Shown here: positions 34,853 to 44,074 of the stretch, piece by piece
Layout of the letters: every line of letters starts with the position of its first letter
Position numbering within the stretch: the stretch's first letter is position 1
Source: Alphaproteobacteria bacterium
Lineage (GTDB): Bacteria > Pseudomonadota > Alphaproteobacteria > Rhizobiales > JAJFHC01
Assembly (NCBI GenBank): GCA_021775805.1
Contig: JAJFHD010000016.1
Span: forward strand, 1 to 64,000
Direction: 5' to 3'
DNA length: 64,000 nt
Program-made: the position numbers and the translations under genes
The notes under the pieces: generated by a model
Database searches by the model: none
What the model was told of the DNA's origin: nothing
What the model saw: only the letters and a program-made list of their open reading frames with translations

Positions 34853-36243
34853 CGCAGCCAGGGCTTGCCCAGACTCGATGTATAATACCCATATGCGGCG
34901 CGTTTGCTAATTTCCCCTAACGTCGGATAAGGCACGACGTATCCCGTCATGTCCTTGATCTTCAGTCCAGACGACATCGCCAGCACCCACGGCTGAATCA
35001 GTTCTCCGGCACTGGCGCCGACGATCGATGCGCCCAGGATCCTGCCCCGGTTGGTCGTGGTCACCTTGACCAGGCCGGTTGTCTTGCGTTCGGCCATGGC
35101 GCGGTCGTTTTCCGCGTAAGGCCACCGCATGACGCGGATCTTGCCATGTTTCTCGCGGGCCTCTTCTTCCGTCAGGCCCACATGGGCCAATTCCGGGTCA
35201 GTATAGGTCACCCAGGGAATGGCGCTGTAGTCGGCCTTGACCGGCATCCGGAACAGGGCATTCCTGATCACCAGACCGGCGTGGTAGTTGGCCACGTGAG
35301 TAAACTGCAGGGCGCCGGCAACGTCACCAATGGCATAGACTTTCTTGTTGGTGGTTTTCATGCCGGCGTCGACCTTGATGCCGCGGCGGTCATATTCGAT
35401 GCCGGCGGCTTCCAGCCCCAGGCCTTCGACATTGGGGTTGCGGCCGGCGGCAATCAGCAGATGACTGCCGGTGATTTTTTTGGCAGCGCCGTCTTCCTCA
35501 ATCGCGACCGTGATGCCCTTGTCGCCGTGGGAGACGTTCTCGACCTTGACGCCGGCACGGATATCGACGCCGTCCTCCATGACCTTGTCGAGCACAATCC
35601 TGGTCAGTTCAGGGTCGTCTTTCGCAAGCGGCTGGAACAGCTCCAGGACCGTGACCTTGGAACCCAGCCGGCGATGGGCCTGGGCCAGTTCGATGCCGAT
35701 CGGACCGCCCCCGATGACGATCAGGTGTTCGGGCCGTTCTGTGTTGTCGAAGATCGTCTCGTTGGTGTGGTAGGGCACATCGTCGAGACCGTCGATCGGC
35801 GGTACACCCGCCGACGAACCGGTCGCGACCACGAACCGCCGGGCGGTGATCTCGTGATCCCCGGCAACAACGGTTCCGGCGTCCTTGAACCAGCCCGCCT
35901 CCTCGATCACAGTGACGCCCAATCCGGTGAACCGCTCCACGGAATCATTGGGAGCGATCCCGTCTATGACATCGTGAATGTGATTGTGAACCGCCTCAAA
36001 ATCGACCTTGGCAACACGTTTGCCGATTCCGAACGCAGGCCCTGCGGCCAGAACATGGGCCTGTTTCGCCGCCGCAATCATCGCCTTCGACGGAACGCAG
36101 CCGTAGTTCAGGCAGTCGCCGCCCATCCGGCCGCTCTCCAGAAGCACCACGCTGACGCCAAACTGAGCGGCGGCGGCGGCAACCGACAGGCCGCCCGAAC
36201 CGGCGCCAATAACGCAAATGTCAACCTTGTGATGCGTGGTCAT
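34819..36243 (-). CDS. FAD-dependent pyridine nucleotide-disulfide oxidoreductase (Lpd/mercuric-reductase-like)
   Basis: 474 residues. FAD-binding GAGSGGLSVAAAAAQFG at 13-29, redox pair Cys44/Cys49 (GGDCLNYGCVPSKA), NAD-binding VIGGGPIGIELAQAHRRLG, and VYAIGDVAG near 310. In the C-terminal interface domain the dihydrolipoamide dehydrogenase HxHPTxxE motif reads PYPTLGE, so the catalytic His is replaced. It is therefore probably not a true lipoamide dehydrogenase. It lies 40 bases downstream of a TVP38-family gene, a frequent pairing. Substrate unknown. Confidence 0.9.
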   Translation of the reverse strand: MTTHHKVDICVIGAGSGGLSVAAAAAQFGVSVVLLESGRMGGDCLNYGCVPSKAMIAAAKQAHVLAAGPAFGIGKRVAKVDFEAVHNHIHDVIDGIAPNDSVERFTGLGVTVIEEAGWFKDAGTVVAGDHEITARRFVVATGSSAGVPPIDGLDDVPYHTNETIFDNTERPEHLIVIGGGPIGIELAQAHRRLGSKVTVLELFQPLAKDDPELTRIVLDKVMEDGVDIRAGVKVENVSHGDKGITVAIEEDGAAKKITGSHLLIAAGRNPNVEGLGLEAAGIEYDRRGIKVDAGMKTTNKKVYAIGDVAGALQFTHVANYHAGLVIRNALFRMPVKADYSAIPWVTYTDPELAHVGLTEEEAREKHGKIRVMRWPYAENDRAMAERKTTGLVKVTTTNRGRILGASIVGASAGELIQPWVLAMSSGLKIKDMTGYVVPYPTLGEISKRAAYGYYTSSLGKPWLRWLIKMLAKLG

Positions 36244-36283
36244 ATCGCTCCCCTGGCGTCCGGACCGTTAATGCAGAAGCTTG

Positions 36284-37099
36284 TTAAGTCGCGCCGCCGG
36301 CCCGTCGGGCGCGAAATTTTTTGATCGCAATCGGAACAAGGGCCACCAGGCCCAGCCCGACAAAGGCGGCAATAATCTCGACATTGAGCAGTTTGCCAGG
36401 GTTGATCGAAAAAACACATTCAAGATCGGCCTGGCCGGCGGCTTTGTCCGCCAGGCAGGTCTGGTGTTCCTTTTGCTGGTCTTCGATGATCCGGTCAAGG
36501 CCGGACCCCAGTGACGCGAAGACAAAGGTTCCCGGAATGATGCCCAGAAACGTTCCGGTAACGTAGGTTGAAAGCCTCACTCCCAACAATGCCGGCGCCA
36601 GATTCACAAGCCAGAATGGAAACGCCGGCACCAGACGCAGAAAAAGCAGATAACTCAACGCGTTTTCCCGGAAGCCGCTTGCCAGCTTGTCGAGAAAGGG
36701 ACCTGCTTTGGCCGACAGTGTTTCCCCAAGAGACGATTTTGCGATCAGAAAGAGTACGGTGGCACCAGTGGTGGCGGCCACGACTGTGGCCGGTCCGCCA
36801 ACGACCAAACCAAACAAAAAGCCACCGGTGATCGTGAGCAAGGCGCCGCCAGGCAGCGACAACGCGACCGCGGCGACATAGATCCCCATATAGGCCAGTA
36901 TCGCAGCGAGGTAATTCGCAGAAACATACTCTTGCAGGACATCTCGATTCTTCGCGACAAATTCCAAGGAGAGATAACGGTGCCATCCGTTGAAGATGAC
37001 GATTCCGGCAATGGCGGCCAGGACGATAAGGGGCAGAAACCGCCGGACCAGTCCCGGTCCACCGGTCGATGTGCCGGTGTCCTCGTTTAACTCACGCAT
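36284..37099 (-). CDS. TVP38/TMEM64 family (DedA-like) inner-membrane protein
   Basis: 271 residues with about six hydrophobic segments. Family signatures are GGALLTITGGFLFGLVVGGP and RLVPAFPFWLVNLAPALLGV, then GTFLGIIPGTFVFASLGSG. The C-terminal region contains two cysteines (QTCLADKA...LECVFSINPG) in a loop before the last membrane helix. DedA/TVP38 proteins act as lipid scramblases or transporters that support membrane homeostasis. First gene of a probable minus-strand set with the disulfide reductase and the histidine kinase. Confidence 0.88.
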   Translation of the reverse strand: MRELNEDTGTSTGGPGLVRRFLPLIVLAAIAGIVIFNGWHRYLSLEFVAKNRDVLQEYVSANYLAAILAYMGIYVAAVALSLPGGALLTITGGFLFGLVVGGPATVVAATTGATVLFLIAKSSLGETLSAKAGPFLDKLASGFRENALSYLLFLRLVPAFPFWLVNLAPALLGVRLSTYVTGTFLGIIPGTFVFASLGSGLDRIIEDQQKEHQTCLADKAAGQADLECVFSINPGKLLNVEIIAAFVGLGLVALVPIAIKKFRARRAGGAT

Positions 37100-37495
37100 T
37101 GTCCGTATCCGTCCCTATGCAGCCGTTCCAGCTTATCACGCGCTGCCAAATAGGCTATTGGTGAATTTCCTGAGCTATGCCGATTCAGATCACGCGGTGG
37201 TGTGATACATATTCTCTAACGCCGCGAAGGTGGGACCCGTTCACTCGCTTGTGATATATCGTCATCGACCGTGACAAATCCGTCATCGGACCGAAACCGC
37301 TGCGCGCCGACAAAATTACGGCTAAAGGCAAGCGTCTCATTGACTTGGGGCGGATGTACGCCTATAAGCCCGCTCGACTAACATTTTGGCGAAAAATCGA
37401 GCTGTTTTCCTGTGTGCGGCGGCATGATCCAAAACTTCGCCCGTCACTGCGGCAAAGAGCCGTGAACAGCAGACCTGATTTCGCGGAGAAAGACT
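37100..37495. other. divergent intergenic region upstream of rpmH
   Basis: About 400 bases between the TVP38 gene and rpmH. It holds the rpmH promoter candidate at 37340-37368 and a GTGATA(C/T)AT(A) pair near 37202 and 37251. In many bacteria the rpmH upstream region lies near dnaA/oriC; I see no DnaA-box cluster here and no dnaA gene. Confidence 0.5.
37340..37368 (+). promoter_or_regulatory. sigma70-type promoter of rpmH-rnpA
   Basis: TTGACT at 37340-37345, 17 bases, then TATAAG at 37363-37368. Both boxes are close to consensus with ideal spacing. Transcription would start near 37375, giving a leader of about 120 bases before the rpmH GTG. Confidence 0.7.
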
Positions 37496-37630
37496 GTGAA
37501 ACGTACATATCAACCAAGCGTCCTGGTGCGCAAACGCCGCCACGGGTTTCGTGCCCGCAAGGCGACAAACGGCGGAATGAAAATTCTGGCAAACCGTCGG
37601 GCACGGGGGCGTAAACGCCTGTCCGCATAG
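37496..37630 (+). CDS. rpmH: 50S ribosomal protein L34
   Basis: 44 residues starting [18 protein letters not shown] and ending [10 protein letters not shown], the universal L34 sequence. The GTG start is preceded by GGAGAAAGACT. The gene is too short and has a non-ATG start, so it is easily missed. It is followed 37 bases later by rnpA, the conserved arrangement. L34 sits in the 50S subunit. Confidence 0.97.
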   Translation: MKRTYQPSVLVRKRRHGFRARKATNGGMKILANRRARGRKRLSA

Positions 37631-37667
37631 GACAATCCGCCTTGAAAAAGGTGGGATTCGATCGCCG

Positions 37668-38048
37668 ATGGATCGCCTTAAGAAAAGACCGGACTATCTC
37701 AAAGCCGCCAAGGGCAAACGCTGGGCAACCATGAGCGTGGTTCTGCAGGCCAGGCGGCGCCAGGATGACAATGCGATGCGGGTCGGCTTCACGGTTACCC
37801 GCAAGGTCGGCAATGCCGTTGTCCGGAACCGGGTGAAACGGCGGCTGAAAGAGGCGGCAAGACAGATGATTGTGTCCAAGGGCAATGCCGGTTTCGATTA
37901 CGTGCTGATCGGGCGGCGCGGCACCTTGACGCGCGCCTATAGCGGCATTCTCGAAGACCTGTCCCTTGCGCTCGACAAGGTGCATGGGCAATACCACACA
38001 ACACGAAATCTTGTGGCGAACACGGCCCCGCACGGTGCGTGCGGTTGA
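37668..38048 (+). CDS. rnpA: ribonuclease P protein component
   Basis: 126 residues, normal length. The RNR signature is VVRNRVKRRLKEAAR and the family start RLKKRPDYLKAAKGKRWAT is recognisable. It binds the RNase P RNA and helps mature tRNA 5' ends. Part of the rpmH-rnpA-yidC-engB order. The start is ATG 37668 with a weak upstream AAAAAGGTGGGA. Confidence 0.96.
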   Translation: MDRLKKRPDYLKAAKGKRWATMSVVLQARRRQDDNAMRVGFTVTRKVGNAVVRNRVKRRLKEAARQMIVSKGNAGFDYVLIGRRGTLTRAYSGILEDLSLALDKVHGQYHTTRNLVANTAPHGACG

Positions 38049-38084
38049 CGGGCGTGGCTTCCACAATGACCGAAACGGTGAATC

Positions 38085-39887
38085 TTGATGGGTGAAAACC
38101 GGGAACTTCTCTTAGCAGTCACGCTCTCGATCCTGGTCCTGATCGGCTGGCAGTTCTATATCGGCGTCCCCACGGTCGAAGAGAAAAAGGCCGCGCAACA
38201 AACCGAGCAGTCGCAGAACCTAAAGCCAGGAACACCTGCACCGTCGTCCACGCCGGGCGCGCCGGCACTGCCGGCGGTTGCGCCTTCGGCGGCTGTATCA
38301 CGTGAAAAAGCTCTCACGGAGTCTCCGCGGGTGGTCATCGATACCCCCAGTCTTGCCGGCTCCATCAATCTCAAGGGCGCGCGGATTGATGATCTGCGGC
38401 TGACGCAGTATCGCGAGACGATTGAACCCGACAGCCCGCAAATCGCCCTGTTTTCGCCAAGGGAGACGGCAAGCCCATATTATGCAGAATATGGCTGGGT
38501 GGCGACCCAGGGCGCCACCGTCAAGCTTCCCGGGCCGGATACGGTTTGGACCGCGCCGGCGGGCGTGGCGCTGACCCCGGCAACCCCGGTCACCCTGTCC
38601 TATGACAACGGCGAAGGCCTGACCTTCAAGCGGACGGTGAGTGTCGACGACAAGTTCCTGTTCACTGTCAAGCAATCGGTGAGCAACAACTCCAGCGTCC
38701 CCGTGACACTGCATTCCTATGCTCTGATTTCGCGCCATGGTCTGCCGGCGATCGAAGATTTCTTCGTCCTGCACGAAGGCATGATCGGGCGATTCAGCGA
38801 AGACAACAGCACGACGGAAATCGACTATTCCGACCTGGAAGGCGAGGAGCGGCTCAGAAGTTTTGCGTCCACCGGCGGATGGCTAGGCTACGTGGACAAG
38901 TACTGGGCAACAGTGCTCATGCCCGATCAGGCGGCAAAGATATCGGCGCGGATGTTCAGCACTCCTTTGGGGGGCAAGGAAGTTTTCCAGACCGACTATC
39001 GTCTGGACGCCAAGACAGTGCCTGTGGGTGCTGTGATCGAATCCTCCAGCAATCTGTTTGCCGGAGCCAAGGTGGTGTCGATCATCAATGGCTATGAGGA
39101 ATCGCTCAAGGTCGAGCATTTGAACCTGCTGATCGACTGGGGATATTTCTTTTTCATCACCAAGCCGATGTTCACGCTGCTGGACTGGCTCTACAAGCTG
39201 GTCGGCAATTTCGGCATCGCGATCCTGCTGGCAACGGTCCTGATCAAGCTTGCCCTGTTTCCGCTTGCAAACAAGTCCTACGTGTCCATGAGCAAGATGA
39301 AACTGCTGCAACCGGAAATGCTCAAGATCCGCGAGCGCCTTGGCGACGACAAAGCCAAACAGCAGCAGGCGATGATGGAGCTTTACAAGAAGGAAAAGGT
39401 CAACCCGATGTCCGGCTGTCTGCCGATCGTGGTTCAGATCCCGATCTTCTTTGCGCTCTACAAGGTTCTGTTCGGCACGATCGAAATGCGGCACGCGCCA
39501 TTCTACGGCTGGATCCAGGATCTGGCCGCACCCGATCCGACATCGATGTTCAACCTGTTCGGCCTGATCCCCTGGGACCCTCCGAGCTTCCTGATGATCG
39601 GCATCTGGCCGCTGATCATGGGGATCACGATGTTCCTGCAGATGCGCCTCAATCCGACACCGCCGGACCCGGTGCAGGCGCAGATCTTTACCTGGATGCC
39701 GGTGTTCTTCACGTTCCTGCTGGCGACATTCCCGGCCGGCCTTGTGATCTACTGGGCGTGGAACAACTTCCTGTCGATCCTCCAGCAGTACACCATCATG
39801 ACACGGCAGGGCGTGAAGGTGGAGCTGTGGGGCAACCTCAAGGGCACCTTCTCGTTCGGCAAGAAAAAGGAAGAAGGGCCGAGCTGA
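38085..39887 (+). CDS. yidC: membrane protein insertase YidC
   Basis: 600 residues. The N-terminal anchor is LLLAVTLSILVLIGWQFYIG. A large periplasmic beta domain covers about 80-345. The conserved Oxa1 core begins at WGYFFFITKPMFTLLDWLYKLVGNFGIAILLATVLIK and includes KEKVNPMSGCLPIVVQIPIF and the last helices PAGLVIYWAWNNFLSILQQ. It inserts and folds inner-membrane proteins, alone or with Sec. Start is ATG 38085 or a close alternative; gene order supports the identity. Confidence 0.97.
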   Translation: MMGENRELLLAVTLSILVLIGWQFYIGVPTVEEKKAAQQTEQSQNLKPGTPAPSSTPGAPALPAVAPSAAVSREKALTESPRVVIDTPSLAGSINLKGARIDDLRLTQYRETIEPDSPQIALFSPRETASPYYAEYGWVATQGATVKLPGPDTVWTAPAGVALTPATPVTLSYDNGEGLTFKRTVSVDDKFLFTVKQSVSNNSSVPVTLHSYALISRHGLPAIEDFFVLHEGMIGRFSEDNSTTEIDYSDLEGEERLRSFASTGGWLGYVDKYWATVLMPDQAAKISARMFSTPLGGKEVFQTDYRLDAKTVPVGAVIESSSNLFAGAKVVSIINGYEESLKVEHLNLLIDWGYFFFITKPMFTLLDWLYKLVGNFGIAILLATVLIKLALFPLANKSYVSMSKMKLLQPEMLKIRERLGDDKAKQQQAMMELYKKEKVNPMSGCLPIVVQIPIFFALYKVLFGTIEMRHAPFYGWIQDLAAPDPTSMFNLFGLIPWDPPSFLMIGIWPLIMGITMFLQMRLNPTPPDPVQAQIFTWMPVFFTFLLATFPAGLVIYWAWNNFLSILQQYTIMTRQGVKVELWGNLKGTFSFGKKKEEGPS

Positions 39888-39922
39888 CGGGCGATCTCGT
39901 CTTGCTCGGAGCCTGACGTGGA

Positions 39923-40588
39923 ATGATCCAAGAGTCAGCTCAGACGCCGCAACCGCCCGAATTCGATGCTGAATTGCTGGAGGATGCCCGCAAGCTGTTT
40001 GCCGGTCCGTGCACCTTCGTCAAGGGCGTCGCCGAGCTGGACCAGCTTCCCGATCTGGACCGGATGGAAGTGGCCTTCGCCGGCCGCTCCAACGTGGGAA
40101 AGTCGAGCCTGCTCAACGCCTTGACCAACCGTACCAGCCTTGCCAGAACTTCAAACACGCCGGGCCGGACCCGGGAACTCAACTATTTTGAACTCGGCGA
40201 CCTGCTCTACATCGTCGACATGCCGGGCTACGGCTATGCCAAGGTAGAAAAACGGCTGGTGGCGGCGTGGAACAAGATGATCCGGCAATTCCTGCTCGGC
40301 CGCACCGAGCTGCGGCGCGTCTTCCTGCTGATCGACGCACGCCACGGCCCCAAGCCCAATGACATCGAAGTCATGACGTCGCTAGACGCCGTGGCCGTGT
40401 CCTATCAGATCGTCCTGACCAAGATCGACAAAATCAAATCCGGCGAACTGTCAAAGGTGTTCAAGCACACCGCCGACGTAATTTCGAAACATCCGGCAGC
40501 CCACCCGGACATACACCTGACCTCGAGCGCGAAAGGCACCGGCATCGATGCGCTGCAGGCGGAAATCGTCGCGCTGGCCCGTCTGTGA
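39923..40588 (+). CDS. engB: ribosome biogenesis GTP-binding protein EngB (YihA/YsxC)
   Basis: 221 residues. G1 GRSNVGKSSLLNAL, G2 region ARTSNTPGRT, G3 DMPGYGYAK, G4 TKIDK and G5 SSAKG are all intact. An alphaproteobacterial N-terminal extension of about 50 residues precedes the GTPase. It acts in late 50S assembly. It follows yidC by 35 bases and precedes argB, as in other Hyphomicrobiales. Confidence 0.96.
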   Translation: MIQESAQTPQPPEFDAELLEDARKLFAGPCTFVKGVAELDQLPDLDRMEVAFAGRSNVGKSSLLNALTNRTSLARTSNTPGRTRELNYFELGDLLYIVDMPGYGYAKVEKRLVAAWNKMIRQFLLGRTELRRVFLLIDARHGPKPNDIEVMTSLDAVAVSYQIVLTKIDKIKSGELSKVFKHTADVISKHPAAHPDIHLTSSAKGTGIDALQAEIVALARL

Positions 40589-40639
40589 GGTTTGGTCTAT
40601 AAGCCGACGCATCACGCATTTTGACCGGACAAGCAGATC

Positions 40640-41560
40640 ATGAATTCATCGTCCCCCGGAACCGACTTTGCGCTTGAAGACAAGGCCCGGATACTCTCCG
40701 AAGCCCTGCCCTTCATGCAGAAATACGATGCCAAGACCGTGATCGTGAAATATGGCGGCCACGCCATGGGCGACGACGCCCTGGCCAGGGCTTTTGCCCG
40801 CGACATCGTCCTGCTCAAGCAAAGCGGTGTCAACCCGGTGGTGGTCCATGGCGGCGGCCCGCAGATCGGGGCGATGCTCGAGCGGCTGAAGATCAAGAGC
40901 GACTTCGCCGACGGCCTGCGGATTACCGACAAGGCGACTGTCGACGTGGTGGAGATGGTACTGGCGGGGTCGATCAACAAGGAAATCGTCACGGCCATCA
41001 ACCAGGCCGGCGGGCGGGCGGCCGGGCTTTCGGGCAAGGACGGCAATCTGGTGGTCGCGCGCAAGCTGACCAGGACCAAGCAGGATCCGGAATCGCGCAT
41101 CGAGCGGGTGCTCGACCTGGGCTTTGTCGGCGAGCCGGAACGCATCAACCCCGAGCTCTTGAACACCTTCATCGACAGCGACGTGATCCCGGTGATCGCC
41201 CCGATCGGCGTCTCCGCCACCGGCGAGACCTTCAACATCAATGCCGACACCGTGGCCGGCGCCCTGGCAGGCGCCATGAATGCCAAACGCCTCCTGTTGC
41301 TGACCGACGTTGCCGGCGTGCTCGACAAGGACGGCGCGCTGGTGCCGGAACTCAGCGTGCCCCAGGCCAAGGGACTGATCGCCGACGGCGTGATCTCGGG
41401 CGGCATGATCCCGAAGATCGAAACCTGCATCTACACCGTCGAACAGGGTGTCGAGGGCGTCGTCATCGTCGATGGCCGGGTCGCCCATTCGGTCCTGCTG
41501 GAGTTGTTCATGGAAGGCGGCTTCGGCACCCGCATCAGCGCGTCGGGGATTGCGGTCTGA
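40640..41560 (+). CDS. argB: acetylglutamate kinase
   Basis: 306 residues. Motifs: [13 protein letters not shown] (phosphate-binding Lys), [30 protein letters not shown] (substrate region), [22 protein letters not shown] and the C-terminal [21 protein letters not shown]. It phosphorylates N-acetylglutamate in arginine synthesis, usually with arginine feedback in this family. A shortened, diverged second copy lies at 48015-48386. In related genomes the next gene is normally the HAD nucleotidase found here only at 57074. Confidence 0.97.
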   Translation: MNSSSPGTDFALEDKARILSEALPFMQKYDAKTVIVKYGGHAMGDDALARAFARDIVLLKQSGVNPVVVHGGGPQIGAMLERLKIKSDFADGLRITDKATVDVVEMVLAGSINKEIVTAINQAGGRAAGLSGKDGNLVVARKLTRTKQDPESRIERVLDLGFVGEPERINPELLNTFIDSDVIPVIAPIGVSATGETFNINADTVAGALAGAMNAKRLLLLTDVAGVLDKDGALVPELSVPQAKGLIADGVISGGMIPKIETCIYTVEQGVEGVVIVDGRVAHSVLLELFMEGGFGTRISASGIAV

Positions 41561-41659
41561 ATGAGCGGCGCAGAATTGGAAGCGTTGATTTTATCTTCCT
41601 TTCCACATTGATCCGGGAGCGCTGGACAGTGTTTCGCAAAAATGGAGCGCAACGACTGA

Positions 41660-42454
41660 ATGACGAATCCGGACAGAAAAGCCCAAAGAACGCCGAGCAA
41701 TCAAAGCTCCGTGGTATCCAAATGCACACGGCTTCTGGACATCCTGGCCGATGCGGGAAAACCCCTCAGTTTCGCGGAGATTGTCGCACGATCGGGCTTC
41801 GTGAAAAGTTCCGCGCATCGGATCATCGCCATAATGCTGACGGAAGGCCTGGCAGAATACGACGATCGGGCAAAGACATACTGGATAGGCCCCAAACTGA
41901 TGAGCTGGGCAATGCGGGCCTGGCGGAGTACCGATCTTCAAAGCGTTGCAGCCGACGAATTGGAGCGGTTGCGTGAGGCGACGGGTCACAACGTAGAGCT
42001 TGCCGTACGGGACGGGGAACGCGTTTTGTATCTTCGCACTTTCAACAGTTATCCGGTGCGGCTAGCCGCCAAGGCAGGCGATCATGCACCGCTGCATTGC
42101 ACCGCGATCGGTAAGGCGTTGACGGCCTTTCTGCCGGAACACGAACAGGCCGGTGTGGTCGAGGGAATAGAATTCCGGCCGTTTACGGAGTATTCCTGCA
42201 CAGACCGGACCTCGTTTGAAGAGGAACTCGATCAAGTAAGAAAGCAAGGATATGCTGTTTGCGACCGTGAGGAGTTTTTACAGGTCTGCGGCATTGCTGC
42301 ACCAATTTTTGACTTCGAGCAATCTGTACAAGGCGCGTTTTGCGTATGGGCATTGACCGATAGGGCAGGAATGGATTTCGTCCGCGGTTTTGTTCCTCTT
42401 GTGCTTGATACGGCACAAAGAATCTCAGCACGACTGGGCTATCAGGACCTTTGA
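41660..42454 (+). CDS. IclR-family transcriptional regulator
   Basis: 264 residues. The N-terminal winged helix (about 20-80) reads SKCTRLLDILADAGKPLSFAEI then GFVKSSAHRIIAIMLTEGLAEYD. The C-terminal IclR effector domain contains VLYLRTFNSYPVRL, GDHAPLHCTAIGKALTAFL and VCDREEFLQVCGIAAPIFD. It immediately precedes the oxidase and ABC-transport genes, on the same strand, and is probably their substrate-responsive regulator through the palindrome at 42551-42565. Confidence 0.92.
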   Translation: MTNPDRKAQRTPSNQSSVVSKCTRLLDILADAGKPLSFAEIVARSGFVKSSAHRIIAIMLTEGLAEYDDRAKTYWIGPKLMSWAMRAWRSTDLQSVAADELERLREATGHNVELAVRDGERVLYLRTFNSYPVRLAAKAGDHAPLHCTAIGKALTAFLPEHEQAGVVEGIEFRPFTEYSCTDRTSFEEELDQVRKQGYAVCDREEFLQVCGIAAPIFDFEQSVQGAFCVWALTDRAGMDFVRGFVPLVLDTAQRISARLGYQDL

Positions 42455-42550
42455 CCCCTGTGTTCGGGGCGGTAGTTCCAGCGTTCGTGACCAAGAAAAT
42501 TGTTGACTCCAATCATTCAACGCGGCGAGTATTGTATTACGGTATATTTG

Positions 42551-42565
42551 TTCTGTAATACAGAA
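42551..42565. promoter_or_regulatory. 15-bp palindrome, candidate IclR operator
   Basis: TTCTGTAATACAGAA is a perfect dyad with a one-base centre, 51 bases before the oxidase start. A further TGTATTAC at 42533-42540 is an inverted partner of GTAATACA inside it. IclR-family operators are often about 15-bp palindromes. Binding by the adjacent regulator is inference. Confidence 0.6.
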
Positions 42566-42616
42566 CTATTAAAGATTGAATGTTCTGATTTCCTCTGCGC
42601 GCTGGGTGATTGCATA

Positions 42617-43924
42617 ATGGATTTGCAGACCAACAGATTGTCTACGATTGAAGACAAGCCGCTTTGGTCTGTAACAGCACCCGAACGGCCTGCCGGTACG
42701 CCTCTCAACACCGACCTGACTTGCGATATCGCCATTGCCGGTGCCGGCTTCACCGGCCTGCGTGCAGCTCTGGCGCTGGCGGAGGCGGGCTGCAAGGTTG
42801 CCGTCTTCGATCTTGGCGACGTGGGATTCGGCGCCGCGGGCCGAAGCGGTGGACAGGTCAATCCGATGCTGCCCGTGGCGCGTCCGGGAGAATTGCTTGA
42901 AGCCGTCGGCGGTACCTATTTTGAACGAATGGCGGAAGTGTCACTCGGATCGGCCGACGAACTGTTTGACCTTGTGCGCCGCTACGACATCGACTGCGAT
43001 GCCCGTCAGCACGGATGGATCCGGGCTGACCACAGTCCTGCCGCGTGCGAACTGGCCAGAGCCGCTGCCCGGGACTGGAACAGGTTCGGCGCCGGGTTTG
43101 AGTTTATCGATGGCGACGACGTGAAACGGATGACCGGTTCACCCCGTTACTCTTCTGCCACGTTCTCCGGAAAGGGCGGCGCGGTGCAACCGCTCGCTCT
43201 GGCGCGCGGCCTTGCCAAGGCGGCGGAACAGGCCGGGGCCATAATCTATGCCCACTCCGCGGTATCGGACCTCAAGCGTGTGGATCAGCGCTGGATAATG
43301 AAAGCTGCCGGGCATCAGGTGAAGGCCGACAAGGTTTTGCTGGCAACCAACGGATACACTGACGAGCTCTACACCGGCCTGAAGAACTCAGTTCTGCCGC
43401 TGACCCCGGTTCAGATTGCAACCGGACCGCTGGACGAAGAGGAAATTGGCCCAATCCTGCCGGACGGACAGACGATTTCCGACACCCGCCGACTGATCAT
43501 GTATGCCCGCCGTGAACCGAACAATCGTTTCGTGTTCGGCGGCATAGGATTCCAGAAACTGCTTGACCGGGTCGGTGGACATAAGTGGCTGCTAAAGGAT
43601 GTCGCTCGGGTCTTCCCCTCCATTCGGCCGGGCAGCTGGCGCTTCAGATGGAGCGGGCGGATAGCGATCACAACGGATAAAGTTCCGCATTTTCACGAAC
43701 CGGCACCCGGAATACTGGCGGGTCTCGGTTACAACGGACGCGGTGTAGCGATGTCGCTGGTCATGGGTCGCATTCTGGCCGAAAGGGCGCTGGGCGCCGA
43801 CCCTCATCTTCTGCCGTTTCCAGTTACCCCGATCAGGCGCATGGCCTTTCGCGATATTCAGACAATTGGTGCCGGCGCCGCAATGAGATTTCTGCGTTTT
43901 CGAGACAACATGGAGTTTGGCTAA
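42617..43924 (+). CDS. FAD-dependent oxidoreductase, DAO/gamma-glutamylputrescine-oxidase-like
   Basis: 435 residues from ATG 42617; the frame is open upstream to 42500, but that part contains the operator and is not family-like. Dinucleotide-binding GAGFTGLRAALALAEAG lies near 43-59, then AGRSGGQVNPML, typical of PuuB/OrdL-like oxidases, and a C-terminal GLGYNGRGVAMSLVMGRILAE. It should oxidise an amine or amino-acid-type substrate with FAD. With the downstream taurine/nitrate-type ABC importer it suggests uptake and oxidation of a small amine or sulfonate; the substrate is not readable. Confidence 0.88.
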   Translation: MDLQTNRLSTIEDKPLWSVTAPERPAGTPLNTDLTCDIAIAGAGFTGLRAALALAEAGCKVAVFDLGDVGFGAAGRSGGQVNPMLPVARPGELLEAVGGTYFERMAEVSLGSADELFDLVRRYDIDCDARQHGWIRADHSPAACELARAAARDWNRFGAGFEFIDGDDVKRMTGSPRYSSATFSGKGGAVQPLALARGLAKAAEQAGAIIYAHSAVSDLKRVDQRWIMKAAGHQVKADKVLLATNGYTDELYTGLKNSVLPLTPVQIATGPLDEEEIGPILPDGQTISDTRRLIMYARREPNNRFVFGGIGFQKLLDRVGGHKWLLKDVARVFPSIRPGSWRFRWSGRIAITTDKVPHFHEPAPGILAGLGYNGRGVAMSLVMGRILAERALGADPHLLPFPVTPIRRMAFRDIQTIGAGAAMRFLRFRDNMEFG

Positions 43925-44074
43925 GAGATACACAGCTGAGAATTCGGCGTTCTGCACTCAAACAAAAATTGGTATGGTGTGATCGTAGCGACTTCTTGCC
44001 GTCGTGCGTGAAAACCATGCGTGCTCGGAATTGCAGGAATAACGAAGAGTTTGGATCCAATGGGAGGAATAGAA

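Noticed and set aside
37100..37495. Possible oriC upstream of rpmH
   Set aside because: No DnaA-box cluster, no dnaA gene, and in alphaproteobacteria this locus is often away from the origin.
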